From positions 124,001-188,000 of the forward strand of contig JAJZVV010000002.1 in the NCBI GenBank assembly GCA_021845595.1: a stretch of DNA of 64,000 nt, in the 5' to 3' direction. The notes beneath the pieces are model-generated. The model searched no databases and was not told the DNA's origin. It saw nothing but the letters and a program-made list of their open reading frames with translations. Shown in pieces: positions 38,929-47,911 of the stretch. The translations under genes were made by a program, and so were the position numbers. Each line of letters opens with the position of its first letter. Position 1 is the stretch's first letter. This DNA is from Pseudomonadota bacterium. Lineage in GTDB: Bacteria > Pseudomonadota > Alphaproteobacteria > Acetobacterales > Acetobacteraceae.

Positions 38929-39696
38929 ATGAGCGTGGATCTTGAACTCAAGGGGCGCAACGCGCTGATCACCGGCGGCACCAAGGGGATTGGCCGTGCG
39001 ATCGCCAACATTTTGGCCGACGAGGGTGCCAATGTTGCCGTCTGTGCCCGCCAGAAATCGGAAATCGACGAGGCTGTCTCTGCGCTCAGCACGAGAGGCG
39101 TGAAGGCCTCGGGCCGCGCGCTCGATGTCGGCGATGGCGCCGCGCTGACGGCCTGGGTCCACGACGTGGCGCGCGAATTCGGCGGGCTGGACATCGTCAT
39201 TCCCAATGTCAGCGCGTTGGCGATCGGTTCGGACGAAGAGTCCTGGCGCAAGGAATTCGAGATCGACATGCTGCACACGGTGCGTGTCGTCAATGCCGCG
39301 ATGCCGTATCTCGAGAAATCCGACGCCGCGGCGATCGTCATCATCTCGTCGGTATCGGGGCGGGAAATCGATTTCGCTGCCGGACCCTATGGCGCCTTCA
39401 AGGCGGCGCTGATCCACTATGCGCAGGGTTTGGCGTTCCAGAACGCTGCGAAGAATATCCGGGTGAACAGCGTCTCGCCGGGCAACACCTATTTCAAGGG
39501 CGGGGTATGGGAGCAGATCGAGCACGGCAACCCGACCTTGTTCGCTCAGGCGCTCGCCCTGAACCCAACCGGGCGCATGGCAAAGCCCGAGGAGGTCGCG
39601 CGGGGCGCCGTGTTTCTGGCGAGCCCGGCTGCCAGCTTTATCACGGGGACGAATCTGCTGGTGGACGGGGCTCTCACGCGGGGAGTACAGTATTGA
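38929..39696 (+). CDS. SDR-family oxidoreductase
   Basis: 255 aa with the classical short-chain dehydrogenase fold: cofactor motif TGGTKGIG (15-22), active-site Ser141, Tyr154 and Lys158 (YGAFK), and VNSVSPGNTYF after it. The ATG at 38929 lies only 2 bases from the GGAG (38923-38926); a GTG at 38935 has better spacing and may be the true start (two codons shorter). Nine bases after the amidase gene, hence likely cotranscribed. Substrate unknown. Confidence 0.9.
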   Translation: MSVDLELKGRNALITGGTKGIGRAIANILADEGANVAVCARQKSEIDEAVSALSTRGVKASGRALDVGDGAALTAWVHDVAREFGGLDIVIPNVSALAIGSDEESWRKEFEIDMLHTVRVVNAAMPYLEKSDAAAIVIISSVSGREIDFAAGPYGAFKAALIHYAQGLAFQNAAKNIRVNSVSPGNTYFKGGVWEQIEHGNPTLFAQALALNPTGRMAKPEEVARGAVFLASPAASFITGTNLLVDGALTRGVQY

Positions 39697-39759
39697 GCAG
39701 AGCCCGCCACGCACGATGGCGGGGCGGCGACGCCGCAACGAAAACGGGGGGAAGCGACG

Positions 39760-40863
39760 ATGGAATTCGGCTATTTCACCATGCCGTCTCATCCGCCGGA
39801 GCGGGGGCTGAAGGCAGGTCATGACTGGGACTTGCAGGTTTTGCGCTGGCTCGACGAACTCGGCTACACCGAGGCGTGGATCGGCGAGCATCACACCGCA
39901 CCGTGGGAGCCGCACCCTGCACCCGATCTGCTGGTAGCCCAGGGCCTGTTGCAGACCAAGCGCCTGCGCATCGGCCCGGGTGGCTTCCTGCTTCCGTATC
40001 ACCATCCAGCCGAACTCGCGAATCGGGTCGCCATGCTCGACCATCTGTCCGAAGGGCGGCTCATGTTCGGGGTCGCCGCGTCGGGCTTGCCCAGCGACTG
40101 GGCGATGTTCCATGTCGACGGCATGAGCGGCGTGAACCGCGAGATGACGCGCGAGGCGCTGGACATCATCCTGCGGCTGTGGAGCAGCGAGGAGCCGTTC
40201 GAGTTTATCGGTAAATACTGGAAGGTCACCAAGCCGGGGACGATGTTCGGCTTCCTGAAGCCGCATCTCGGCCCGCTCCAGCGCCCGCACCCGCCAATCG
40301 GTGTGGCCGGACTCTCGAAAGGTTCCGACACGCTCAAGCTTGCCGGCGAGCGCGGCTTTCTGCCGCTCAGCCTAAACCTGAACCCGGCCTATGTGGCAAG
40401 CCATTGGGAATCGGTCTTGATCGGCGCAGAGCGCACTGGACGCACGCCGAAGCGTTCGGACTGGCGCCTGGTGCGTGAAGTGTTCGTCGCCGACACGGAC
40501 GAAGAGGCGTGGCGGCTCTCGGTGGGCGGCATGATGGGACGCATGATGCGGGAGTATTTCCTCCCCTTGCTCGCTAATTTCGGCTTCCTCACCTACCTGA
40601 AACATGCCGAGGATGTCGCCGACTCCGATGTCACCGTGGAGTATTGCGCACGGCGAAACTGGCTGATCGGGTCACCGGATACCGTCGTGCGGCGCATCGA
40701 AGAGATTCAGCACGAGGTCGGCGGCTTCGGGTCGCTCCTGGTCTTCGGTTTCGATTACAGCGAGAACCCGGCTGCCTGGCGCAACTCGCTGGAAATGCTG
40801 CAACGCGAGGTGCTGCCGCGGGTACGGCATCTCGGCGTGACGGCTGCGCTGGTCCCGGGCTGA
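39760..40863 (+). CDS. LLM-class flavin-dependent monooxygenase
   Basis: 367 aa, ATG 39760 with a purine-rich GGGGGGAAG upstream. It is a bacterial luciferase-like TIM barrel: MEFGYFTMPSHPPERG, LDELGYTEAWIGEHHTAP, RLRIGPGGFLLPYHHP and HLSEGRLMFGVAASG match the class that uses reduced FMN or F420-type flavin and oxygen. It resembles limonene-monooxygenase/alkanal-type subfamilies. It presumably needs a separate flavin reductase, not seen nearby. Third gene of the amide-related cluster. Confidence 0.87.
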   Translation: MEFGYFTMPSHPPERGLKAGHDWDLQVLRWLDELGYTEAWIGEHHTAPWEPHPAPDLLVAQGLLQTKRLRIGPGGFLLPYHHPAELANRVAMLDHLSEGRLMFGVAASGLPSDWAMFHVDGMSGVNREMTREALDIILRLWSSEEPFEFIGKYWKVTKPGTMFGFLKPHLGPLQRPHPPIGVAGLSKGSDTLKLAGERGFLPLSLNLNPAYVASHWESVLIGAERTGRTPKRSDWRLVREVFVADTDEEAWRLSVGGMMGRMMREYFLPLLANFGFLTYLKHAEDVADSDVTVEYCARRNWLIGSPDTVVRRIEEIQHEVGGFGSLLVFGFDYSENPAAWRNSLEMLQREVLPRVRHLGVTAALVPG

Positions 40864-40976
40864 CGCGTTTCCATCGTCGGGCCCCCTTTCTCCGGCGCGC
40901 CTTCACGACGCCTCTCAGAGCAGCCGCGTACGTTGCAGGCGGTCGGAGCCGGTGCTATAGGCGGGGGGCTCCGTGA

Positions 40977-41050
40977 TGGGGGATAGTTTAGCGGTAGAAC
41001 TCCCGGCTCTGGACCGGGCAGCCTTGGTTCGAATCCAGGTCCCCCAGCCA
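40977..41050 (+). tRNA. tRNA-Gln (anticodon CTG)
   Basis: A 74-nt cloverleaf: acceptor TGGGGGA pairs with TCCCCCA, the D-arm contains AGTTTAGCGGTAGAAC, the anticodon stem CCCGG/CCGGG encloses CTCTGGA giving anticodon CTG, and the T-loop is GGTTCGAATCC. A genomically encoded CCA ends the gene at 41050. Confidence 0.95.
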
Positions 41051-41368
41051 ATCCAGACGAATGTCGAACAACGACGCACGATTGGTCACTCGGCTGATTA
41101 GAAGCGCATGTTTCCAGTATTGACGGACTTCTCTGATTGGCGTGTCGCGCGTCGCGTTGCGGCGTGGCGCCCGGGCGGGTCCCATAGGTCGCTCGGACGC
41201 CCCGAACGACACGGGCAGGGGGAGGAATTCGCGCTCGGCCGAGGTTGACGGTCGGGTTCGCTGCGCGGCGGCTCGACGCGACCGCAGCGACGGAATTTGC
41301 CGGCTGGGCCTCCTTTTGCCCCGCGCGCCGCGCATAGAGAAAAATATGCTACGGCAAATTGTTGGTCG
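41051..41368. other. Spacer between two tRNA genes
   Basis: About 318 bp between tRNA-Gln (plus) and tRNA-Ser (minus, convergent). Nothing supportable as a gene, integrase remnant or attachment duplication was found: the 3' ends of the two tRNAs are not repeated inside it. Confidence 0.5.
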
Positions 41369-41459
41369 TGGCGGAGGGAGTGGGATTCGAACCCACGGTA
41401 CGCTGTTAACGCACACACGCTTTCCAAGCGTGCGCCTTAAGCCGCTCGGCCATCCCTCC
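41369..41459 (-). tRNA. tRNA-Ser (anticodon GGA)
   Basis: Minus-strand 91-nt class II tRNA. Acceptor GGAGGGA pairs with TCCCTCC, the anticodon stem CACGC/GCGTG encloses TTGGAAA giving anticodon GGA, a long variable arm follows (GTGCGTTAACAGCGTAC), and the T-loop is GGTTCGAATCC. CCA is encoded. Confidence 0.96.
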
Positions 41460-41628
41460 GCGTTCGGCGCGGGCAAACTAGCAGTCTCAGCGGCGGGCGC
41501 AAATCGATCGGTGGCGGGGGTGTCCCGGGTGCTGGGGTTCGGGCGGAAAGCGCGTCATGTGTCCGCGCATTCGCTTGCCGCCGCGCGAACTCCCGCAACG
41601 CTCCGAACCAGGGGCTGGCCCCCGCCCG

Positions 41629-42270
41629 TTAGGCCAGCCAGGCGATCGCCGCGGCGAGGGCGAGGCCGGCGGTGAGGAAGGCGGCTGCCAGGGCGGGGCT
41701 GGCTTGGCGTGGCGGGCGCAGGGTCGCCGGCAGGCGCTTCTTGCCGGTGATCATCGGCCGCACCAGGTCCTGCCGCTTCACCACGGCGTAGACCATGATC
41801 GCCAGGACATGCAGCCCGATGGCGCCGAGCAGGATGTCCCAGCCGCGATCGTGCAGCCCGCTGAGCAGATCGCTGGTCGACTTGGTGACATATTTGGCCA
41901 GCGGACCGGCCGCGGCGATGTCGTCGTTGCTGAACAGGCCGCTCACGGTCTCGCCGACCAGCAGGGCCAGCAGCGCGATGACCATCCAGCCGCCGGCGGC
42001 GTTGTGGCCGATCTGCAGATCGGGCTCGCGGCGGAAAAGCCGGACCAGATGGGCGATGGCGGCGCGCGGTCCGGCGAGGAAGCGCGCGAAACGGGCCGTC
42101 TCGCTGCCGAAGAAGCCCCACGCCACGCGGAACACGAGCAGCGCCAGCACGCCATAGCCGCACAGCGCGTGCAGCTCCATCCAGTAGAGGCGCTGGGTCG
42201 CGTAGCAACCGGCCACCAGTGCCGCCAGCGACCAATGGAACAGCCGAATCGGCGCGTCCCACACCCGCAT
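41629..42270 (-). CDS. Cytochrome b561/b6-type membrane protein
   Basis: 213 aa from ATG 42270 (MRVWDAPIRLFHW). Four or five membrane helices carry paired histidines typical of dihaem cytochrome b561-like proteins: His12 in LFHW, His34 in MELHALCGYG, and later DRGWDILLGAIGLHVLAIM. The family passes electrons from the quinone pool to a partner, often a periplasmic cytochrome c or reductase encoded next door; no such partner is adjacent here. The long upstream open frame is a shadow of the opposite-strand membrane protein. Confidence 0.85.
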   Translation of the reverse strand: MRVWDAPIRLFHWSLAALVAGCYATQRLYWMELHALCGYGVLALLVFRVAWGFFGSETARFARFLAGPRAAIAHLVRLFRREPDLQIGHNAAGGWMVIALLALLVGETVSGLFSNDDIAAAGPLAKYVTKSTSDLLSGLHDRGWDILLGAIGLHVLAIMVYAVVKRQDLVRPMITGKKRLPATLRPPRQASPALAAAFLTAGLALAAAIAWLA

Positions 42271-42372
42271 CGACAGCCGCAACTCCCGTCCGCCTCGCCC
42301 CGACACGCCGTGCTCCCTCGTTCTGCGGCCCCTCCTTGACGAACTGGCGGCGCCTGCGCAATCCCCGCCGCC

Positions 42373-43200
42373 ATGCCCAGCCATTTCGCCTGGTTTCGCG
42401 CGTTTCCGACGCATCTCGGCCGGGATTGGCGGGCGGCGCTGGTGGCGGCCTTGGTGGCGCTGGCGATCGTGCTGCTCGGGCGGATGCTGCGGCTGCGCCG
42501 GCTGGAGCAGGCGGCCACGGGACTGGGATTGGCCGCGGGCTGGTCGGTGCTGGTGGGCGCCAGTCTGCTCGCGCGCACGGTGCCGGAACGGCTGCCGGCG
42601 CTGGCGCTGCTGGTCGAGGTGCTGACCGGGCTCGGCGCCTCGCCGGTGCTCGCGAGGCTGCGGGCGCCGGTGCTGGTCGGCTGCGCCCTTATGTCCGGCT
42701 GGTGGCTGCTCGGGGCCGGCGTAGGCGTGGCGCAGGCGCTGCCCGGAATCGCCATCATCGCGGCAACGACGGCTGCGGCTTCGCTCGTTCTTGCGGAGGC
42801 GGATCCGTTGCGCGTCGCGGCGTCGTCGGTGGCGCTGGCAGCGGCGCTGCACGCGCTGGGCGCGCCGCCGCTCTGGCCGCTGCTGGCCTTGGTTCCCGCC
42901 GGCGCGGTGCTCGGCGGGCTGGCGGCGCCGGGGCGGGCGCTGGCGCAGTGGCCTCCGGCGGCGGGCATCGGCGCCGTCGCCGGCGTGGCTTCGGTGCTCG
43001 CAGGCCGTTTGACCCATGGGCGGGTGGGGCCGCTGGACGCCGCGATCCTGGCACCGCTGGCGACCGCCTGGCTCGCGTCTCGCCTCGCCCCGCGCCTGCG
43101 CCGGGCCGGCGGGCTGGCCGCGGCGCTGGCGGCGCTGCTGGCGCTCGCCATGGTGGCCTTCCTTGTCTACGCGTTCGCCGCGCTCGCCGGGCTGCGCTGA
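42373..43200 (+). CDS. Multi-pass membrane protein, function unknown
   Basis: 275 aa, extremely Ala/Leu/Gly rich with about eight predicted hydrophobic spans starting with WRAALVAALVALAIVLLGRM and ending FLVYAFAALAGL. No recognised family motif, and no charged cluster that would reveal a substrate. It is divergent from the cytochrome b gene with about 100 bp between starts. A distinct gene rather than a shadow, because reverse-frame reading at the same place gives basic low-complexity protein. Confidence 0.6.
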   Translation: MPSHFAWFRAFPTHLGRDWRAALVAALVALAIVLLGRMLRLRRLEQAATGLGLAAGWSVLVGASLLARTVPERLPALALLVEVLTGLGASPVLARLRAPVLVGCALMSGWWLLGAGVGVAQALPGIAIIAATTAAASLVLAEADPLRVAASSVALAAALHALGAPPLWPLLALVPAGAVLGGLAAPGRALAQWPPAAGIGAVAGVASVLAGRLTHGRVGPLDAAILAPLATAWLASRLAPRLRRAGGLAAALAALLALAMVAFLVYAFAALAGLR

Positions 43201-43277
43201 ACTTCCGGTAGTGGTGCGGTCGTTTTCCGCGCGTCTGCCGATTTCACTGGCCGCAGATCTGCTTTAGCCTCGGGCGA

Positions 43278-44717
43278 ATGTCAGACGCCGAATCACCGCC
43301 CCAGCCGCCCATTCCGCCCACCGCGCCACGGCGCTGGCTCGTTCCCCTGGCGGTCGCCGCCCTGGCAGCCGGCATCGGCGTTTACGTGGCCTTGCCCTTC
43401 TTTCAGACCGACACGCCGGACAGCGAACAGGAGGAGGCGGAAACCTCTGCGCCCGCCGGGGGCCCCACTGCGGCCCCCACTGCGGCGCCCAGTGGCGCCC
43501 CCGCGGCGCTGCCGCCGGCCGCGGCCACTGCCGCGCCGCCTAAGGCACCGGCAGCTTCAGCCCCCGCGCCGTCCCAGCCGGCGCCACCGCTGCCTGCCCT
43601 CGCCCAGTCGACCCCGCCGCAATCCGCCGCGACCGCACCGGTTCCGCCACCGCCGGCCGCCTCCGCGCCGGGTGCCGCGATGCCGGCCGAGAGTGCGCCC
43701 CGTCCGCCGCCGCCAGCGCATGCCGAGGCCTCGAAGCCGAGCGCTGTCGTTCCCGTGGCGCCGAGCTTCGACATCGTCCGCGTGGATGCGCAGGGCTACG
43801 CGGTGATGGCCGGCCGCGGTCCGGCGAGCGCGGACCTGGCGATCCGCGATGGCGAGCGTGAACTCGGCCATGTCCGGGCGGACCCGGACGGTCAATGGGC
43901 CTTCACCCCGGCGACCCCATTGCCGCCCGGCGGCCATACTCTGAGCTTGGTTGCCCGCGAGCCCGGTGGGGGCGAGATCCGGGGGGCGGCGACGGTGATG
44001 GTCGCCGTCGCCGAGCGCGGCCCGGGCGAGAAGCCACCCGCCACGCCCCTGGTGGTGATGGCGCCGGACGCGCCGATTGCCGCCCCAGCCGGCTCGCCCC
44101 GGAGCGCGGCGACCGGCGCAGCGACCAGCGAGAACCCGGCCGCTCCCGCCGCCGGGCTCCAGGTGCTGCAGGTGCCGGCGTCCAGGGAGGGTGCCGCCAA
44201 GGAGGCCATGGCGTCCCAACCCGGGGCCGCCACCGAGCACACGCCGGTCGAGCTCCAGGTGGTGGAATATGACGACAGCGGCGCGATCCGCTTCGGGGGC
44301 CATGCGCTCCACGGCGCGCCCGTGCGGCTTTACGTCGACAACCAGCTCGCCGGAGATACCGAAGCCGATGGCCATGGCGCCTGGATGCTGACGCCGCGTC
44401 TGGCCGTGCCGGCCGGCCCGCATCAGCTTCGCGTCGACGAGCTGGACAGCCAGGGACGGGTGCTGGCGCGCGTGGAGGTGCCGTTCCAGCGCGACACGGT
44501 GAAGCCGGTCCCCACCTTGGCTCCGGGCCAGGTGATCGTGCAGCCGGGTGAGAATCTGTGGAAGCTGGCCTATCGCGTCTATGGGACCGGCGCGCGCTAC
44601 GCCGTGATCTACCGGGCCAATCGCAGCCACATCCGCGATCCGCGGCGCATCTATCCCGGGCAGGTGCTGTCCGTGCCGCCGGCCGCGAGGCCGCGCTCCT
44701 CGAGCAAGTCGAAATAG
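43278..44717 (+). CDS. Membrane-anchored LysM-domain protein
   Basis: 479 aa. A short cytoplasmic Pro-rich start is followed by one membrane helix (WLVPLAVAALAAGIGVYVAL, about residues 20-39), then a roughly 100-residue Pro/Ala low-complexity stalk, two Ig-like repeats (about 160-245 and 330-410, both with DGQWAFTP- or DGHGAWMLTP-like strands), and a C-terminal LysM at about 418-468 (VQPGENLWKLAYRVYGTG, YRANRSHIRDPRRIYPGQVL). It likely binds peptidoglycan in the periplasm. Its last 67 bp overlap the 3' end of the convergent hypothetical gene. Confidence 0.85.
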   Translation: MSDAESPPQPPIPPTAPRRWLVPLAVAALAAGIGVYVALPFFQTDTPDSEQEEAETSAPAGGPTAAPTAAPSGAPAALPPAAATAAPPKAPAASAPAPSQPAPPLPALAQSTPPQSAATAPVPPPPAASAPGAAMPAESAPRPPPPAHAEASKPSAVVPVAPSFDIVRVDAQGYAVMAGRGPASADLAIRDGERELGHVRADPDGQWAFTPATPLPPGGHTLSLVAREPGGGEIRGAATVMVAVAERGPGEKPPATPLVVMAPDAPIAAPAGSPRSAATGAATSENPAAPAAGLQVLQVPASREGAAKEAMASQPGAATEHTPVELQVVEYDDSGAIRFGGHALHGAPVRLYVDNQLAGDTEADGHGAWMLTPRLAVPAGPHQLRVDELDSQGRVLARVEVPFQRDTVKPVPTLAPGQVIVQPGENLWKLAYRVYGTGARYAVIYRANRSHIRDPRRIYPGQVLSVPPAARPRSSSKSK

Positions 44718-45097
44718 GGCGCGAGGACCAGGACGGCGTTGGTGATCGCGCCCACCAGCGCCGATACGCGGATCGGCAACGGCATGCGATCCGCGGTCTC
44801 CAGTATCAGCCGGTGATCGGGCAGCAGGCGCGCGTGCCAGCCCGGTGGGAGATCCGCCGGGAGTTGGCGCAGCAGGGTGAACAGGGCGGCGCGGCGCTCC
44901 CGGTTCCCGCCTGCGGTGCTGGGGATGCGGCCGAGCATGGCCTCGATCTCGAGCCGCCCATCCTGGAGCCGGCCGATGATCGGCCGGCCGCGCCAGGTGA
45001 AGGCGATCCGCGGGCGCAGATGCGGTTCGCGCAGGTGGAGATGTCCAGCGCGGTCGACCAGGAACGGGCCGAGCGGAATGGCGGCGTCCAAAGGCAT
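44651..45097 (-). CDS. Hypothetical protein overlapping the LysM gene 3' end
   Basis: 148 aa starting MPLDAAIPLGPFLVDRAGHL. It has a mixed alpha/beta composition with a WRGRP-containing strand region, GRIPSTAGGNRERRAALFTL and PDHRLILETADRMPLPI, unlike the Arg-only reverse-frame shadows, so it is probably real. Family not identified, no signal peptide. Its last 67 bases are antisense to the LysM coding end. Confidence 0.6.
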   Translation of the reverse strand: MPLDAAIPLGPFLVDRAGHLHLREPHLRPRIAFTWRGRPIIGRLQDGRLEIEAMLGRIPSTAGGNRERRAALFTLLRQLPADLPPGWHARLLPDHRLILETADRMPLPIRVSALVGAITNAVLVLAPYFDLLEERGLAAGGTDSTCPG

Positions 45098-45195
45098 CGC
45101 GGGCTCCGGCGTTCGGGCAGCGGCGGCGAGTCTTGTCCGCTACCGGTGAAGCTTCCATAAACACGCCACCCCGCAGCACCGCAGTCGAGTTCCGC

Positions 45196-45879
45196 ATGGC
45201 CCTTGCCGACACTGTCCGCCTCGTGCTCGCGCCACCGCATCCGGCCGGACGGCCGTTCATTCTCGGCGGCCTGGCGGCTTTCGTGGTCGGGCTTTTCTTG
45301 TCCCATTGGCTGGCCTGGATCGGGCTGCTGTTCGCCGGCTTCTGTCTCTATTTCTTCCGCGATCCCGAGCGCGTGCCGCCTGGGCGGGCGGATGCGGTGC
45401 TGGCACCGTCCGATGGCAGGGTCATCGCGCTGGGCCCGGTGCCGCCGCCGCCCGAGCTCGGGCTTGGCGACGCGCCGCGCTGGCGGGTCGGCGTCTTTCT
45501 CTCGCTGGTGGATGTGCACGTGAACCGGGTGCCCGTGGATGGCACGGTCACCCGCATCGCCTATCGGCACGGCCGCTTTCATGATGCCGCCAGCCCCGGC
45601 GCGGCGGCGGAGAACGAGCGCAATGCGCTGGCGATCCGGCTGGCCGATGGGCGCGAGATCGCCGTGGTTCAGATCGCCGGCCTCCTCGCCCGGCGGATCG
45701 TCTGTGACGTGCGCGAGGGCGATGCAGTTCAGGCCGGCGCGCGGTTCGGCATCATCCGTTTCGGCAGCCGCACGGATATCTATCTGCCCGAAGGCGTCAG
45801 CCCGCGCGTGGCGCTCGGCCAGACGATGATCGGCGGCGAGACGGTGGTCGCCGAGTTGCCGCCCGCCGGCCGCGGATGA
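45196..45879 (+). CDS. psd: Phosphatidylserine decarboxylase proenzyme
   Basis: 227 aa from ATG 45196 (MALADTVRLVLAP). An N-terminal hydrophobic region anchors the enzyme in the membrane; motifs YFFRDPERVPP, APSDGRVIALG and VDVHVNRVPVDG are followed by the self-cleavage site Gly190-Ser191 in RFGSRTD, where the pyruvoyl group forms. It makes phosphatidylethanolamine. This is the short (PSD-A) form common in alphaproteobacteria. Coupled by ATGA to pssA, the previous step in the pathway. Confidence 0.95.
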   Translation: MALADTVRLVLAPPHPAGRPFILGGLAAFVVGLFLSHWLAWIGLLFAGFCLYFFRDPERVPPGRADAVLAPSDGRVIALGPVPPPPELGLGDAPRWRVGVFLSLVDVHVNRVPVDGTVTRIAYRHGRFHDAASPGAAAENERNALAIRLADGREIAVVQIAGLLARRIVCDVREGDAVQAGARFGIIRFGSRTDIYLPEGVSPRVALGQTMIGGETVVAELPPAGRG

Positions 45880-46757
45880 TGCGCCCGGATGATCCCGGCG
45901 GCCGCTCCGAGGCGCGGCTGCGGCGGCTGCAGCGGCGCCTGCGCGCGCGCAATCGGCCGCGGATCAAAGGGCCGTCGTTCAACCGCATCATTCCCAACCT
46001 GATGACCTTGCTCGGGCTGTGCGCCGGGCTCACCGCCATCCGCTTCGCCCTGGACGAGGCGTTCGGCCGCGCCGCCGCGATGATCGTGCTGGCCGGCTTC
46101 ATCGATGGGCTGGACGGGCGGCTGGCGCGGCTGCTGAAGGCGGTGACCCGTTTCGGCGCCGAGTTCGACAGTCTGGCCGACTTTCTTTGCTTCGGCGTCG
46201 CCCCGGCGCTGGTGCTTTATCTGTGGTCGCTGCGCGGCGCGCACGGCTACGGCTTCATCCCGTGCGTGATTTTCGCCGTCTGCATGGCGCTGCGCCTGGC
46301 GCGCTTCAATGCGGCGCTGGAGAGCGGGCCGACGCCCGCCTACACCTATAATTTCTTCACCGGCGTGCCGGCCCCGGCCGGGGCCGGCCTGGCCTTGTTC
46401 CCGCTCTTCGTCGGCCTGGAGGCGCAGGCCCTCGGCTGGAACTGGCTGTTGGCGGCGGCGCGCTTCCCGCTGTTCACCGCCGCCGTGCTGGTTGGCACCG
46501 CCGGGCTGCTGGTCTCCACGCTGCCGGTGTGGAGCTTCAAGAACTTCAAGGTGCCGAGCCATTATGTGCTGCCGCTGCTGCTGGGCACCGGCACCTTCGC
46601 CGCCATTCTGGTCGCCGACCCCTGGGCGGCGCTCGCGGCCGGCGGGCTGCTCTACCTCGCCATGCTGCCCTTCTCGCTGCGCAGCTTCCGTCGGTTGCGG
46701 CGGGAGGCGGAGGGGGCGCCCGAGGACAACGAGGCGGCGGCCGGCGGCGTCGGATAG
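45876..46757 (+). CDS. pssA: CDP-diacylglycerol--serine O-phosphatidyltransferase
   Basis: 293 aa, starting inside the psd stop (ATGA). The CDP-alcohol phosphotransferase motif is complete: Asp80-Gly81, Ala84-Arg85, Gly94, Asp98, Asp102 (DGRLARLL then FGAEFDSLADF). Six or more membrane helices follow. It condenses CDP-DAG with serine to phosphatidylserine, the substrate of psd. An Arg-rich N-terminal stretch (about 10-30) is somewhat longer than usual. Confidence 0.95.
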   Translation: MMRPDDPGGRSEARLRRLQRRLRARNRPRIKGPSFNRIIPNLMTLLGLCAGLTAIRFALDEAFGRAAAMIVLAGFIDGLDGRLARLLKAVTRFGAEFDSLADFLCFGVAPALVLYLWSLRGAHGYGFIPCVIFAVCMALRLARFNAALESGPTPAYTYNFFTGVPAPAGAGLALFPLFVGLEAQALGWNWLLAAARFPLFTAAVLVGTAGLLVSTLPVWSFKNFKVPSHYVLPLLLGTGTFAAILVADPWAALAAGGLLYLAMLPFSLRSFRRLRREAEGAPEDNEAAAGGVG

Positions 46758-46838
46758 GCGACGGCGCCGTTCAGCCGCTTGCCTCGCGGGCGCGCGGGCC
46801 GGTATGCTTATCGGTCACGCAACATCAGCGCGAATTGC

Positions 46839-47807
46839 ATGCCTCAGCACGAACAGACACGCACCCTGATCATCGGCGCCGGCCCGGCCGGCTACACGGC
46901 CGCGATCTATGCCGCGCGGGCGGGACTGTCGCCGGTCCTGCTCACCGGGCTGCAGCCTGGCGGTCAGCTCACTATCACCACCGATGTCGAGAACTATCCC
47001 GGCTTCGCCGAGGTCATCCAGGGGCCGTGGCTGATGGAACAGATGGCCGCGCAGGCGGCGCATGTCGGGACGCGGATCGTCGACGACCTGGCGCGCACGG
47101 TCGATTTTTCTGCCCGCCCGTTTCGCATCGAGGGTGATTCGGCGGACGTCTACCGCGCCGACGCGGTGATCATCGCCACCGGGGCCCAGGCGCGCTGGCT
47201 TGGTCTGCCCTCCGAAAAGCGCCTCGCCGGCGCGGGGGTTTCCGCCTGCGCGACGTGTGACGGGTTCTTCTTCCGTGGCAAGCGCGTCGCCGTCGTCGGC
47301 GGCGGCAATACCGCGGTCGAGGAGGCGCTCTATCTGACCCACCACGCCGAAACGGTGACGCTGATCCATCGCCGCGACCGGCTGCGGGCGGAACAGATTC
47401 TGCAACAGCGGCTTTTCGCCAACCCGAAGGTCAGCGTCGTCTGGAACGCGGTGGTCGAGGACATTCTCGGCGGCGGCAGCCCGGAGACGGTGCGCGGCGT
47501 GCGGTTGCGCGACCGGGTGAGCGGCGAGGCGCGCGAACTGGCCGTCGACGGGGTTTTCGTCGCCATCGGCCACACCCCGAACACGGCGATTTTCGCCGGC
47601 CAGGTGGCCATGGACGCGGAGGGCTACGTGCTCACCACGCCGGGCAGCACACGCACTTCGGTGCCCGGAGTGTTCGCCGCCGGGGACGTGCAGGACAGGA
47701 TTTTCCGCCAGGCCGTCACGGCCGCGGGCACCGGCTGCATGGCCGCGCTCGAGGCTGAGAAATATCTGGCGGCGCTGGCGGACACGCCGAGCATGGCGGC
47801 GCAGTGA
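46839..47807 (+). CDS. trxB: Thioredoxin-disulfide reductase
   Basis: 322 aa from ATG 46839 ([18 protein letters not shown]); conserved sequence starts there although the frame opens earlier. FAD motif GAGPAG (13-18), redox-active CATC with Cys137 and Cys140 ([11 protein letters not shown]), NADPH motif [12 protein letters not shown], and C-terminal FAAGDVQD. It reduces thioredoxin with NADPH in the cytoplasm. A LysR regulator gene follows on the same strand about 100 bp after its stop. Confidence 0.95.
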   Translation: MPQHEQTRTLIIGAGPAGYTAAIYAARAGLSPVLLTGLQPGGQLTITTDVENYPGFAEVIQGPWLMEQMAAQAAHVGTRIVDDLARTVDFSARPFRIEGDSADVYRADAVIIATGAQARWLGLPSEKRLAGAGVSACATCDGFFFRGKRVAVVGGGNTAVEEALYLTHHAETVTLIHRRDRLRAEQILQQRLFANPKVSVVWNAVVEDILGGGSPETVRGVRLRDRVSGEARELAVDGVFVAIGHTPNTAIFAGQVAMDAEGYVLTTPGSTRTSVPGVFAAGDVQDRIFRQAVTAAGTGCMAALEAEKYLAALADTPSMAAQ

Positions 47808-47911
47808 CAGCAACGCGCTTCGGGCCCCAGGCGCCCGGGCAAAGGACGGATGGGGCTGGGTTGATGGAAGCGAATCGGCGCTCGGCTGGGGCGCATGCGA
47901 ATGTCCTGACC

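Noticed and set aside
37903-40290. 795-codon minus-strand frame opposite the amidase, SDR and monooxygenase genes
   Set aside because: It crosses three well-supported genes and their gaps and encodes no recognisable domain.
40977-41459. tRNA pair considered as an integration hotspot for a genomic island
   Set aside because: No integrase gene, no duplicated tRNA 3' end, and flanking genes look chromosomal.
41142-41675. 177-codon plus-strand frame across the tRNA-Ser gene
   Set aside because: It runs through the tRNA sequence on the opposite strand and has no family resemblance.
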